Assembly: GCA_934597175.1 (NCBI GenBank)
Contig: CAKTQR010000033.1
Span: 1-26,154, forward strand
Source: an uncultured Oscillospiraceae bacterium
GTDB taxonomy: Bacteria > Bacillota > Clostridia > Oscillospirales > Oscillospiraceae
DNA: 26,154 nucleotides
Direction: 5' to 3'
The stretch's first letter is position 1. Each line of letters opens with the position of its first letter. A program made the translations under genes and the position numbers. Below are positions 1 through 7,538 of this stretch, piece by piece. Under the pieces are notes generated by a model. It had not been told where the DNA came from. It was given only the letters and a program-made list of their open reading frames with translations, and ran no database searches.

Positions 1-76
1 GAGAATTAGCTCAGCTGGTTAGAGCGCTCGCCTCACACGCGAGAGGTCAGCAGTTCGAGTCTGCTATTCTCCACCA
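1..76 (+). tRNA. tRNA-Val (anticodon CAC), missing its first base
   Basis: The sequence folds as a cloverleaf. The 3' acceptor strand ATTCTCC (66-72) pairs with (G)GAGAAT, whose first G lies just outside the window. There is a D arm with GCTC/GAGC, the anticodon stem CTCGC/GCGAG, the loop CTCACAC with anticodon CAC, and a T arm with TTCGAGT. The discriminator is A73 and CCA is encoded (74-76). CAC reads the valine codon GUG. The gene is followed at once by a terminator. Confidence 0.95.
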
Positions 77-117
77 AAATCGGCAAGCACAAACAGTGCT
101 TGCCGATTTTACTTTTT
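76..117 (+). terminator. Intrinsic terminator of tRNA-Val
   Basis: A perfect 15-bp inverted repeat, arms at 76-90 and 96-110, encloses the loop AAACA. It contains the GC-rich core CGGCAAGCAC and is followed by a T-rich run (107-117). Confidence 0.9.
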
Positions 118-118
118 C

Positions 119-378
119 ACTATTAATCAGCGAAGCGGCTTCATTATTCATCAAAATAAGCCGCTGCCGCAGCACCTTTTTCACCAAAAACACGGTGCGG
201 GCTTAAATTTACCAATTTTGCCGTCATTTACGGCTTAAACAGAGAATGAAACGAAAAATGCACTCAAATAAGTGCAAAAATGTGTGAAAAATATGTCTAT
301 TGACTAAATATACAAAAAAACAGAGCGATTTTTGGCGATTTTTGAGGTAGAATATTTTCAAAATTCCGATTTATATTA
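119..378. other. AT-rich intergenic region, no gene seen
   Basis: There is no open frame with a ribosome site here. It holds small imperfect hairpins: AGCGGCTT (134-141) with AAGCCGCT (158-165), and TGCACT (259-264) with AGTGCA (271-276). The composition is much more AT-rich than the flanking genes. Nothing else can be called. Confidence 0.5.
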
Positions 379-407
379 TTGACGGAAAAATTGCATGATG
401 TTAAAAT
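379..407 (+). promoter_or_regulatory. Sigma-A type promoter of the P-loop ATPase gene
   Basis: TTGACG (379-384), a 17-base spacer and TAAAAT (402-407) lie 48 bases before the start codon. It probably also feeds the oxidoreductase operon, because no good promoter is visible between 1197 and 1271. Confidence 0.7.
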
Positions 408-455
408 ATATTTGTTCCAGTAGGCACATATACTGGACTAGAAGGGGCATGTCCA

Positions 456-1196
456 ATGAAGAAAGTAAAAGTCCTTATAGGAAACTACGGCAGCGGCAAG
501 AGCGAGCTGGCGCTGAACTTCGCAATGCAGGCAGCTGCAAGAGGCGACCGCACCGAGCTTATCGACCTTGATATGGTCAACACCTACTTCCGCCTGACCG
601 AGCGCGGCAAGATGGTCGAGCAGAAGGAGATAAGACTCGTTTCTCCGAACTACGCCTGCTCGGGTATCGAGACGCTTTCGCTTCCCGCTGAGGTCGCTTC
701 GGCTTTCGTCCTTGATTGGGACACGGTCATCTTCGATGTCGGCGGCGACGATGTCGGCGCAACGGCGCTCGGCAGATACAAGGCCGATTTTGACGATATG
801 ACCGATGATCAGCTTGAGGTGCTGAATGTCGTCAATATCCGCAGACCGCTCTCGGGCACCGTCGAGAAGCTCATAAGACTTCAGGACGGCATGGCCAAGC
901 ACTCCAGACTCAAGATCACCGGCATGATCAATAACACGAATCTTGCGACCGAGACCAGCGAGGAGGAGCTGCGTGACGGATACAAGATGCTCAAGGAGGT
1001 CTCCGACCGCACCGGCATCCCCGTGGCGTACACCACCGGCAAAAAGGCTCTGCTCGACAAGTTCCTTGCCGAGGGTCACGACCCGAAGTACATCGGCACT
1101 CCCATTGCGATAGACATGTACATGCACCGTGACTGGGATTCCTACATAAAGTACGGCCTGCATACCGTCGACCCGCAGAAGAATTTCAAGCACTAA
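456..1196 (+). CDS. P-loop ATP-binding protein next to an oxidoreductase operon
   Basis: This is a 246-residue soluble protein with a Walker A loop GNYGSGKS at residues 9-16 and a Walker B-like segment VIFDVGG at 91-97. The layout resembles ParA/MinD-like or nucleotide-binding maturation proteins. The ATG at 456 is supported by GAAGGGG (441-447), 8 bases upstream. The gene lies 75 bases before korD on the same strand with no strong terminator between. From context it may help assemble or regulate the ferredoxin oxidoreductase, for instance through cluster insertion, but that is inference. No membrane segment, CxxC metal site or extra domain is visible. The exact function is unknown. Confidence 0.85.
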   Translation: MKKVKVLIGNYGSGKSELALNFAMQAAARGDRTELIDLDMVNTYFRLTERGKMVEQKEIRLVSPNYACSGIETLSLPAEVASAFVLDWDTVIFDVGGDDVGATALGRYKADFDDMTDDQLEVLNVVNIRRPLSGTVEKLIRLQDGMAKHSRLKITGMINNTNLATETSEEELRDGYKMLKEVSDRTGIPVAYTTGKKALLDKFLAEGHDPKYIGTPIAIDMYMHRDWDSYIKYGLHTVDPQKNFKH

Positions 1197-1207
1197 TATG
1201 CGCGACC

Positions 1208-1225
1208 CCGCTTTATGCGGTTTTT
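1208..1225 (+). terminator. Weak hairpin plus T-run between ATPase gene and korD
   Basis: A 4-bp stem CCGC/GCGG with loop TTTAT is followed by TTTTT. It is too weak to be a firm terminator. It could lower, rather than stop, transcription into korDABC. Confidence 0.3.
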
Positions 1226-1271
1226 ATATAGTTGGCAAAATAAAAGCAAAATAAAGAAAAGAGGTAGCAAA

Positions 1272-1481
1272 ATGGTAAAGGTAACCATCAATGAAGACCT
1301 GTGCAAGGGCTGCGGTCTCTGTGCCAGAGCTTGCCCCAAGGGCTGCATTGAACTTTCCAAGGCAAAAATCAACGCAAAAGGCTATCACCCGGCAGAGGTT
1401 GTAAAACCCGAGGAGTGCATCGGCTGCGCATCCTGCGCACGCACTTGCCCCGATGTGGTGATCCGTATCGAGAAGGATTAA
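1272..1481 (+). CDS. korD: 2-oxoacid:ferredoxin oxidoreductase, delta subunit (2x[4Fe-4S] ferredoxin)
   Basis: This 69-residue protein has two CxxCxxCxxxCP clusters: Cys11, 14, 17 and 21, and Cys49, 52, 55 and 59. That is the classic 8Fe ferredoxin-like delta subunit, which carries electrons from the TPP site toward external ferredoxin. An upstream in-frame codon at 1215 exists, but the ATG at 1272 sits right after GAGGT (1261-1265) and gives the usual family length. It is the first gene of a delta-alpha-beta-gamma operon. Whether the substrate is 2-oxoglutarate (Kor) or a branched-chain 2-oxoacid (Vor) cannot be decided from sequence by eye. Confidence 0.93.
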   Translation: MVKVTINEDLCKGCGLCARACPKGCIELSKAKINAKGYHPAEVVKPEECIGCASCARTCPDVVIRIEKD

Positions 1482-1496
1482 GGAGGAAAATAGAAA

Positions 1497-2582
1497 ATGG
1501 CAAAACAGCTTATGAAGGGTAGCGAAGCTATCGCAGAGGCCGCCATCAGAGCCGGCGCTCGTTATTTCTTCGGCTATCCGATCACCCCGCAGACTGAGAT
1601 CCCCGAGTACATGTCTGCCCGTATGTTCGATCCCGAAGTAAACGGCTGCTTCCTGCAGGCAGAGTCCGAAGTCGCAGCTATCAACATGATCTACGGCGCA
1701 GCCGGTACCGGCGCCCGTGCGATCACCTCTTCCTCCAGCCCCGGCATCTCCCTGAAGCAGGAAGGTATCTCCTACTGCGCAGGCGCAATGCTTCCCTGTG
1801 TCATCCTCAATGTTATGCGTGGTGGCCCCGGCCTCGGCAACATTCAGGCATCTCAGGGCGATTACTTCCAGGCAGTCAAGGGCGGCGGCAACGGTGACTA
1901 CCACCTGCTGACCTACGCACCCTCCTCCGTTCAGGAAGCAGTTGACATCATGATGTTCGCATACGACAAGGCAGAGAAGTACCGCATTCCCGTACTTTTC
2001 ATCGCAGACGGCATCATCGCTCAGATGATGGAGCCTGTTGAGATGCCCGATTTCGTCGACTTCAAGATCGACCCCGAGAAGAAGCCCTGGGCTTGCACCG
2101 GTTGGAAGCCCGGCGACGATCCTGCAAAGCGCGGCGTTATCAACTCCATTTACATCGACACCGAGTCTCTGTCCGTACATAATGCTGAGCTTCAGAAGAT
2201 GTACGCTGAGGTCAGAGCAAACGAGCAGATGTGGGAAGAGTACAAGCTTGAGGACGCAGAGTATGTCATCACCGCTTTCGGTACTGTTGCCCGTATCGCA
2301 AAGTCCGCTATCGACCAGCTCAGAGAAGAAGGCATCAAGGTCGGTCTGGTTCGCCCGATCACCGTATGGCCCTTCCCGTACGATGCAGTCAAGAAGGCAG
2401 CCTGCGCAGACGGCGTCAAGGCAGTTCTCGATGTAGAGCTGAACGAAGGCCAGATGCTCGAGGATGTCAAGCTCGCAATCAACGGTGCAAAGCCTGTTGA
2501 TTTCTTCGGTCATCTGGGCAGCGAGATGCCCACCACCGACGAGATCGTCGCAAAGATCAAGAGCATGAAGGAGGGTATGTAA
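1497..2582 (+). CDS. korA: 2-oxoacid:ferredoxin oxidoreductase, alpha subunit
   Basis: This 361-residue protein starts with the pyrimidine-binding domain of the family (FGYPITPQTEIPEYM near residues 24-38). It is followed by the transketolase C-terminal-like domain (from about residue 250, 'ITAFGTVARIAKSA'). With the beta subunit it forms the TPP active site that decarboxylates a 2-oxoacid to an acyl-CoA while reducing ferredoxin. The size fits KorA/VorB, which lack the extra domains of one-chain pyruvate oxidoreductases. It starts 15 bases after korD with AGGAGG before the ATG, and korB starts 1 base after its stop. The Kor versus Vor assignment stays open. Confidence 0.93.
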   Translation: MAKQLMKGSEAIAEAAIRAGARYFFGYPITPQTEIPEYMSARMFDPEVNGCFLQAESEVAAINMIYGAAGTGARAITSSSSPGISLKQEGISYCAGAMLPCVILNVMRGGPGLGNIQASQGDYFQAVKGGGNGDYHLLTYAPSSVQEAVDIMMFAYDKAEKYRIPVLFIADGIIAQMMEPVEMPDFVDFKIDPEKKPWACTGWKPGDDPAKRGVINSIYIDTESLSVHNAELQKMYAEVRANEQMWEEYKLEDAEYVITAFGTVARIAKSAIDQLREEGIKVGLVRPITVWPFPYDAVKKAACADGVKAVLDVELNEGQMLEDVKLAINGAKPVDFFGHLGSEMPTTDEIVAKIKSMKEGM

Positions 2583-2583
2583 A

Positions 2584-3345
2584 ATGTCCGTAGTATTTGA
2601 GAAAACCAAGCTCCTTACCGACAAGACTTTCCACTACTGCCCCGGCTGCAACCACGGTATTATCCACCGTCTGGTAGCTGAGTCCATTGATGAGCTCATC
2701 AAGGAAGGCGTTATCGAAGAAGGTAAGGTCATCGGCGTAGCACCTGTCGGCTGCTCCGTCTTTGCATATGATTACTTTAACTGCGATATGTACGAAGCCG
2801 CTCACGGCCGTGCACCCGCATGCGCAACCGGCGCAAAGCGCGTTGTCGGCAAGGACACCCTCGTGTTCACCTACCAGGGCGACGGCGACCTCGCTTCCAT
2901 CGGTACTGCTGAGATCGTTCACGCAGCACACCGTGGCGAGCATATCACCACTATCTTTGTCAACAACGCAATTTACGGCATGACCGGCGGCCAGATGGCT
3001 CCTACCACTCTCGTAGGCCAGAAGACCACCACCTCCCCCAAGGGTCGTGACGAGGCATGGTGCGGCGCTCCTATCCGCATTTCCGAGATGCTCGCAACCA
3101 TCCCCGGCTCTTACTACATTGAGCGTTGCGCTGTCAACAACAACATGAACATCAACAAGACCAAGAGAGCAATAAAGAAGGCTTTCACCTATCAGATGCA
3201 GGGCAAGGGCTTCTGCCTGATCGAGGTCCTCTCCACCTGCCCGACCAACTGGGGTCTGTCTCCTGTTGAGGCAATGAAGTGGCTTGAAGAGAACATGATT
3301 CCTTACTATCCTCTCGGCGTAAAGAAAGACAAGGAGGCCGAATAA
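2584..3345 (+). CDS. korB: 2-oxoacid:ferredoxin oxidoreductase, beta subunit (TPP-binding)
   Basis: This 253-residue TPP-binding subunit shows the motif GDGD at residues 99-102, ending with NN at 127-128. It carries the CPGCNHG segment (Cys19 and Cys22), and further cysteines (for example Cys57 and Cys80, and the later CPTNWG) that in this family ligate a [4Fe-4S] cluster. The 'NNAIYGMTGGQMAPTT' signature is typical of KorB/VorA. The start codon follows the korA stop by one base, with GAGGG inside the end of korA as ribosome site, so translation is coupled. No residue looks missing. Confidence 0.94.
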   Translation: MSVVFEKTKLLTDKTFHYCPGCNHGIIHRLVAESIDELIKEGVIEEGKVIGVAPVGCSVFAYDYFNCDMYEAAHGRAPACATGAKRVVGKDTLVFTYQGDGDLASIGTAEIVHAAHRGEHITTIFVNNAIYGMTGGQMAPTTLVGQKTTTSPKGRDEAWCGAPIRISEMLATIPGSYYIERCAVNNNMNINKTKRAIKKAFTYQMQGKGFCLIEVLSTCPTNWGLSPVEAMKWLEENMIPYYPLGVKKDKEAE

Positions 3346-3346
3346 T

Positions 3347-3889
3347 ATGAAAAAAGAGTTTATATTCGCAGGCTTCGGCGGTCAGGGCATGCTCCTGATC
3401 GGTAAGTTCCTTGCAATGGCTTGCATGCTCGACGGCAAGCATGTCTCCTGGCTGCCTTCCTACGGCCCCGAGATGCGTGGCGGCACTGCTAACTGCTCCG
3501 TCATCGTAAGCGATGCTCCCGTTGCTTCTCCTCTGGTCGACAAGGCTGATGTCGTTGTCGCAATGAACCGTCCTTCTCTGGATAAGTTCGAGTCCCATGT
3601 CAAGCCCGGCGGCACTCTCGTTATCAACAGCTCCCTCATCGACCGCAAGGCAGAGCGTGACGACATCGATGTCGTTTACTGCGACGCTACCCGTATCGCT
3701 GAGGAAGTCGGCAACCCCAAGGGCGCAAATGTCGCTATCCTGGGCGCACTGCTTCAGAAGGCTCCCGTTTGCAGCGACGAACTCATGAGCGAAGCAATTC
3801 GAATCGAGCTCGGCGAGCGCAAGGCAAAGTTCCTTGCAGGCAACATGAAGGCTCTCGAAGCCGGCAAGGCCGCAGCAGCACAGCAGTAA
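3347..3889 (+). CDS. korC: 2-oxoacid:ferredoxin oxidoreductase, gamma subunit
   Basis: This 180-residue protein begins with the family motif FAGFGGQGMLLIGK (GFGGQG at residues 8-13), which contributes to CoA and interface binding. It also has the conserved 'LPSYGPEMRGGTANCSV' segment. It starts one base after korB with the ribosome site AAGGAGG inside the end of that gene. It is the last gene of the korDABC operon and is followed by a terminator at 3901. It ends with an alanine-rich tail that looks normal for the family. Confidence 0.93.
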   Translation: MKKEFIFAGFGGQGMLLIGKFLAMACMLDGKHVSWLPSYGPEMRGGTANCSVIVSDAPVASPLVDKADVVVAMNRPSLDKFESHVKPGGTLVINSSLIDRKAERDDIDVVYCDATRIAEEVGNPKGANVAILGALLQKAPVCSDELMSEAIRIELGERKAKFLAGNMKALEAGKAAAAQQ

Positions 3890-3900
3890 TTTCAATTTCA

Positions 3901-3936
3901 AAAATCAGCTCATCGTTAGATGGGCTGATTTTTTTA
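3901..3936 (+). terminator. Intrinsic terminator of the kor operon
   Basis: The arms AATCAGCTCAT (3903-3913) and ATGGGCTGATT pair with one G-T wobble and are followed by a T-run of seven. Confidence 0.9.
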
Positions 3937-4022
3937 ACTTAATACCCTGCGACTTTGACGCTCAAAAGCGTACTTAATATGTGAAGAGCTCTTTAGAAAT
4001 TACAAGAAGGGGAGGTGAACGC

Positions 4023-4568
4023 ATGGATGACCTGACGATAATTGAACTGTACTTTGCCCGCAGCGAGCAGGCGATAGACGAGACCGATAAAAAATACGGC
4101 AAGCTGTGCCGCAGCTTGGCGAGCAGCATCCTGTCGAGCGACGAGGATGCTGAGGAGTGCGTCAGCGACGCTTATTTGAGCGTGTGGAACACCATCCCGC
4201 CGACAAGGCCGAATAATTTCACGGCGTTTTTGTGCAGAATAGTCCGCAACTTATCGCTCAAAAGGCTCGACTATAACACGGCGCTAAAGCGAAACGGCAA
4301 TGTCACGGTGTCATTATCCGAGCTTGAGGAGGTCTTGCATACTGCGCCCGAGCCGGAGCTTGAGGAGCTCGGCAAGCTCATAAGCCGTTTTCTCCGGCAG
4401 GAAAAGGCCGATGGCCGCAATGTCTTTATCCGGCGGTACTATTTCTGTGACACCGTCGCCGACATTTCGGAGCGCTATTCTTTTTCCGAAAGCAAGGTCA
4501 AAAGCATGCTGTACCACACCCGAAACCGCCTAAGGGCTTTTCTTAAAAAGGAGGGTATTAACTGTTGA
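4023..4568 (+). CDS. ECF-type RNA polymerase sigma factor
   Basis: This 181-residue protein has the region 2 signature DEDAEECVSDAYLSVWNTIPP (residues 40-60) and a C-terminal region 4 helix-turn-helix (about residues 120-180, 'VADISERYSFSESKVKSMLYHTRNRLR'). A GTG at 3981 would lengthen it by 14 residues, but the ATG at 4023 has the strong site GGAGGTGA (4011-4018) and gives the usual length. Its stop overlaps the start of the next gene by four bases (TTGA), so the two are translationally coupled, as in sigma/anti-sigma pairs. A TTGACG at 3955-3960 is a possible -35, but no good -10 follows. Regulon unknown. Confidence 0.88.
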   Translation: MDDLTIIELYFARSEQAIDETDKKYGKLCRSLASSILSSDEDAEECVSDAYLSVWNTIPPTRPNNFTAFLCRIVRNLSLKRLDYNTALKRNGNVTVSLSELEEVLHTAPEPELEELGKLISRFLRQEKADGRNVFIRRYYFCDTVADISERYSFSESKVKSMLYHTRNRLRAFLKKEGINC

Positions 4569-5257
4569 ATAGATCTCCGCTTGCCGCAGCAATGAGCTAT
4601 ATTGACGACGACCTCGTTTCCGCTGCGGTCGACTATAAACCGAAAAGAAACCGCCTGCCTGCACCGTACCGCATAACCGCCTCCATCGCCGCCGCATGTC
4701 TGGTGCTCATAATAGGCGTGGGCATGATTACGCTGCACGCCCCGGCGAACGACACGAGCCCCGGGATAGTACCCGTTGATGTCTGTGATGTTACCGAAGA
4801 GCAGGCTACGCAAATGTATCGGGCAAACTGCGCATGGAATTCGCTGTTTCGAAATGAAGTGCCGTACTTCGGAACATGCTATTATGATATCGAGACCAAC
4901 GAGATCATGCTCGGACTGACAGAAAACACGCCGGAGAATCAAGCGTATGTACTGAGCCTGCTTGGCAAATACTCCGTAACCTTTTTTCAGTGCGATTATT
5001 CATGGATGCATCTAAAGCAGCTGTGCGATAAACTCAACAGGAATTGGTTTTTCCTCATGGTCTCAGGCGTGAAATGTGCTGCGCCGAATGAGCTCAGCGT
5101 CGGAATAGATGATGTTAATAACCGTATAACTGTGCTGCTTGTGGATGACGATTGCTACTTGGCGAAGTATTTGGTGACTCAGCTGTGCGGCTCGGACGAT
5201 GTTGTAGTATTTACAACCGTCGATGAGATCAGCTATGATGATAATTGCGACAGATAG
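4565..5257 (+). CDS. Membrane protein coupled to the ECF sigma factor, probable anti-sigma factor
   Basis: A 230-residue single-pass protein that starts with TTG, overlapping the sigma stop as TTGA. It has a basic cytoplasmic stretch (residues 25-38), one membrane helix (about 39-57, 'ITASIAAACLVLIIGVGMI') and an extracytoplasmic domain of about 170 residues. The gene order and overlap argue that it holds the sigma factor inactive at the membrane. The outer domain contains several cysteines and acidic patches but matches no family I recognise, and no zinc anti-sigma HxxxCxxC motif is seen. The role is inferred from context. It ends at a bidirectional terminator. Confidence 0.75.
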   Translation: MNRSPLAAAMSYIDDDLVSAAVDYKPKRNRLPAPYRITASIAAACLVLIIGVGMITLHAPANDTSPGIVPVDVCDVTEEQATQMYRANCAWNSLFRNEVPYFGTCYYDIETNEIMLGLTENTPENQAYVLSLLGKYSVTFFQCDYSWMHLKQLCDKLNRNWFFLMVSGVKCAAPNELSVGIDDVNNRITVLLVDDDCYLAKYLVTQLCGSDDVVVFTTVDEISYDDNCDR

Positions 5258-5261
5258 GAAA

Positions 5262-5289
5262 AACAGGCTTATCGGGTGATAAGCCTGTT
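5262..5289. terminator. Bidirectional terminator between anti-sigma gene and spoVAE
   Basis: A perfect 12-bp stem (AACAGGCTTATC, 5262-5273, with 5278-5289) and loop GGGT. T-rich runs lie on both sides, and it serves two convergent genes. Its right arm overlaps the end of spoVAE. Confidence 0.88.
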
Positions 5290-5656
5290 ATTTCTTTTCC
5301 CTGGGTTTGAATATCAGCGCGATGACGATACCGAAGAAAACGGCGGCACAGATACCGGCTGCCGAGGCGGTGAAGCCGCCGGTGAATACGCCGAGCAGTC
5401 CGTCACTTTCGACGGCTTGCTTAACGCCCTTGGCAAGCGTGTTGCCGAAGCCCGTCAGCGGAACGGTCGCCCCTGCACCCGCCCAGTCGACGAGCGGCTG
5501 GTAAAGCCCCACCGCACCGAGGATGACACCGGCGACGACATACGCCGTCAGTATCCTTGCGGGCGTGAGCTTGGTTTTGTCAATCAAAAACTGCCCGACA
5601 GCGCATAAAACTCCGCCGACGGCAAATGCTTTGAGATAATCCAAAAATGTATCCAT
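5288..5656 (-). CDS. spoVAE: Stage V sporulation protein AE (SpoVAEb-type)
   Basis: This 122-residue hydrophobic protein has several membrane segments (residues 10-25, 35-52 and 95-115) and the conserved internal 'PLTGFGNTLAKGV' segment typical of SpoVAE. SpoVA proteins form the inner spore-membrane channel that takes up dipicolinic acid in sporulation and releases it at germination. It starts 9 bases after spoVAD in the same transcript and stops inside the shared terminator hairpin. Length matches the family. Expression would be expected in the forespore, but no sigma-G promoter could be called with confidence. Confidence 0.93.
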   Translation of the reverse strand: MDTFLDYLKAFAVGGVLCAVGQFLIDKTKLTPARILTAYVVAGVILGAVGLYQPLVDWAGAGATVPLTGFGNTLAKGVKQAVESDGLLGVFTGGFTASAAGICAAVFFGIVIALIFKPREKK

Positions 5657-5665
5657 TTAATCACC

Positions 5666-6679
5666 TTACAGCGTTTCTTCTATCGCCACGGCGTGGCAGA
5701 TGCCAGGTATGCTGTTGCCCTGCTGAGCGCTCGTCGGCGACATGAGCGCACCCGTCGGTGCAAAAAGCACCTTGCTCCAGTAGCCGTCGGCAAAGCCACG
5801 CATGATATACGAGGCAAAGACCGAGGCCGAGCAGCCGCAGCCCGAGCCGCCTGCGTGGACATCCTGCTTTTGAATGTCGAATATCAAAATGCCACAGTCG
5901 TTGTAGTGCTTGCCGAGAGTCATGCCGTCACGGCGGAAAAGATCCTCAAGCGTGTCGTGACCGAGAACGCCGAGGTCGCCTGTGACGATAAGGTCATAGT
6001 AATCCGGCGTCCTGCCAGTGTCCTCAAAGTGCGCCTTGAGCGTTTCGTACGCCGAGGGCGCCATGGCGCTGCCCATGTTGTTTGCGTCCTTTATGCCCGC
6101 ATCGACGATCTTGCCCGGGGTCACATGCGTGATAAACGGCCCGTTTCCGCTGCTCTTGAGTATCGCAGCGCCCGAGCCTGTGACCGTCCACTGCGCCGTG
6201 GGCGTGCGCTGACCGCCGTACTCAAGCGGGAAACGGTACTGCCGCTCGGACGAGCAAAAGTGCGAGCTTGTAAGGGCGCAGACTGTGCCGGCAAAGCCGC
6301 CGTCAATGGTCATAGCGCCGAGCGTGAGCGACTCGCCCATTGTCGAGCAAGCGCCGTAAAGCCCAAAGTAGGGGACATTACTGTCCTTCATCGCAAAGGC
6401 CGAGCCCACGCATTGGTTAAGAAGGTCGCCCGAGAAAACGAAGTCCAGCTCCTCGGGCGTGACCTTGCCCTTATCGCAGCACAGGGAAAAGCACTGCTTG
6501 AGCATAGCGGTCTCGGCTTTTTCCCAGGTTTTTTCGCCGAAGTACGAGTCATATGAGATATAGTCAAAAAATCGCTTGAGCGGACCTTGCCCCTCTTTCT
6601 GCCCGACTACCGCAGCGGTCGCCGCAATGGTCGGCGGATACTGAAGCTTCAGGGTCTGCCTGCCTATCCTTTTAGTCAT
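5666..6679 (-). CDS. spoVAD: Stage V sporulation protein AD
   Basis: This 337-residue protein has a thiolase-like fold, recognised by the SpoVAD landmarks: 'GDLLNQCVGSAFAM', 'YGACSTMGESL', 'TVTGSGAAIL', 'GDLGVLGH' and the glycine-rich 'AGGSGCGCSA'. It binds dipicolinic acid in the SpoVA complex. An in-frame codon at 6724 would add 15 residues; the ATG at 6679 is preferred because GGTGAT precedes it and homologues start with a similar MxKRxGxQT. The usual upstream partner spoVAC is absent: the next gene upstream is a divergent superoxide dismutase gene. All recognisable family motifs are present, so the gene looks intact. Confidence 0.95.
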   Translation of the reverse strand: MTKRIGRQTLKLQYPPTIAATAAVVGQKEGQGPLKRFFDYISYDSYFGEKTWEKAETAMLKQCFSLCCDKGKVTPEELDFVFSGDLLNQCVGSAFAMKDSNVPYFGLYGACSTMGESLTLGAMTIDGGFAGTVCALTSSHFCSSERQYRFPLEYGGQRTPTAQWTVTGSGAAILKSSGNGPFITHVTPGKIVDAGIKDANNMGSAMAPSAYETLKAHFEDTGRTPDYYDLIVTGDLGVLGHDTLEDLFRRDGMTLGKHYNDCGILIFDIQKQDVHAGGSGCGCSASVFASYIMRGFADGYWSKVLFAPTGALMSPTSAQQGNSIPGICHAVAIEETL

Positions 6680-6769
6680 AATATCACCGGCGTTAGTTTG
6701 CCCCCGGCTTAGAAAAACATACACGAATTTGCACTTTGCTCATAAAATGTTTTTCGGGAGGGATGATAA

Positions 6770-7258
6770 ATGACTATTACCATGCTTTCGGACATTTTGC
6801 TTTCAAATTTTCCGTTTGCCAAGGCGGAGATAAAGGGAAGTGCGGTATACCCGAATATCCACGGCGAGGTGGACTTTTTCGGGCTCGACAAGGGCGTTAT
6901 CGTCGCAGCGGATATTGACGGCTTACCCGTCGGCGACGATGCCTGCTCCTGCAAGGTGTTCGGCTTTCACATCCACGATGGCGGCAGCTGCACCGGCACG
7001 CAGCAAGACCCGTTTGCGGATACAAAGGGGCATTTTGACCCCGACAATTGCCCGCACCCGTGCCACGCCGGCGACATGCCGCCGCTGTTCGGCAATTCCG
7101 GCAGGGCGTGGATGGTGTTTCTGACCGACAGGATAAGCGTAGATGAGATAATCGGCAAAACGGTCGTCGTACATTCAAACCCCGACGATTTTGTGACCCG
7201 GCCGTCGGGAAACTCGGGCGTGAAGATCGCCTGCGGGGAAATTAAGGGCCTTACATGA
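6770..7258 (+). CDS. Cytoplasmic-type Cu/Zn superoxide dismutase-like protein
   Basis: The 162-residue protein has the family signature FGFHIH, giving copper ligands His67 and His69. Further landmarks are GHFDP (His88), PHPCHAGD (His96, His99 and Asp102, the zinc site), VVVHSNPDDF (His135) and GNSGVKIACG. Cys74 and Cys155 can form the conserved disulfide. Two oddities: the active-site arginine position is lysine (Lys152), and the zinc loop between the second and third zinc histidines is only two residues. There is no signal peptide, unlike most bacterial SodC. The start is set by GGGAGGG (about 6756-6762). It is divergent from spoVAD and convergent with spoIIID. Enzymatic activity is plausible but unproven. 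Confidence 0.85.
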   Translation: MTITMLSDILLSNFPFAKAEIKGSAVYPNIHGEVDFFGLDKGVIVAADIDGLPVGDDACSCKVFGFHIHDGGSCTGTQQDPFADTKGHFDPDNCPHPCHAGDMPPLFGNSGRAWMVFLTDRISVDEIIGKTVVVHSNPDDFVTRPSGNSGVKIACGEIKGLT

Positions 7259-7262
7259 AAAC

Positions 7263-7284
7263 AGGCAGGACATCAGTCCTGCCT
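7263..7284. terminator. Bidirectional terminator between sodC-like gene and spoIIID
   Basis: A perfect 9-bp stem AGGCAGGAC/GTCCTGCCT with loop ATCA. T-rich sequence follows on both strands (TTTATATTTTC on plus, GTTTTC on minus). The hairpin overlaps the spoIIID stop codon. Confidence 0.82.
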
Positions 7285-7530
7285 ATTGCCTTTATATTTT
7301 CTTCTTGTCGCCATGCCGCCGCGGATGTGGCGCTCGGCCTTGTTGATATCAAGCAGCTCCCGCACCTGATGATACAGTGCGGGGTTAACTGTTTTCAGTC
7401 TCTCTGTGAGATCCTTGTGTACGGTGCTTTTGGAGATTCCGAACTGCTTTGCCGCTGCACGGACGGTAGCCTTGTTTTCAATAATGTACACCGCCAGATC
7501 GCAGGCGCGTTCCTCGATATTTGTATGCAC
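7273..7530 (-). CDS. spoIIID: Sporulation transcription regulator SpoIIID
   Basis: This small DNA-binding protein has the unmistakable core 'FGISKSTVHKDLTERL' (helix-turn-helix) and the C-terminal basic region 'HIRGGMATRRKYK'. It acts in the mother cell as activator and repressor of sigma-E genes. Three in-frame GTG codons compete (7539, 7536 and 7530). The one at 7530 has GGAG 8 bases upstream and gives the family-like N-terminus MHTNIEERA, 85 residues in total. The gene sits directly downstream of trpXYZ with no U-tract terminator, and its ribosome site is buried in a strong hairpin (7539-7581). Confidence 0.93.
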   Translation of the reverse strand: MHTNIEERACDLAVYIIENKATVRAAAKQFGISKSTVHKDLTERLKTVNPALYHQVRELLDINKAERHIRGGMATRRKYKGNRQD

Positions 7531-7538
7531 ATACACCA

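Noticed and set aside
119..170. Inverted repeats after tRNA-Val considered as an attachment site or CRISPR-like repeat
   Set aside because: No second copy of the tRNA 3' end, no integrase gene and no regular spacing were found.
1224..2624. 466-residue open frame on the minus strand opposite korD and korA
   Set aside because: It is a shadow of the GC-rich third positions of the kor genes. It has no ribosome site and no recognisable motif, while the plus strand carries clear family signatures.
5693..6556. 287-residue plus-strand frame opposite spoVAD
   Set aside because: It is arginine- and alanine-rich, without motif or ribosome site, and opposite a clear SpoVAD gene.
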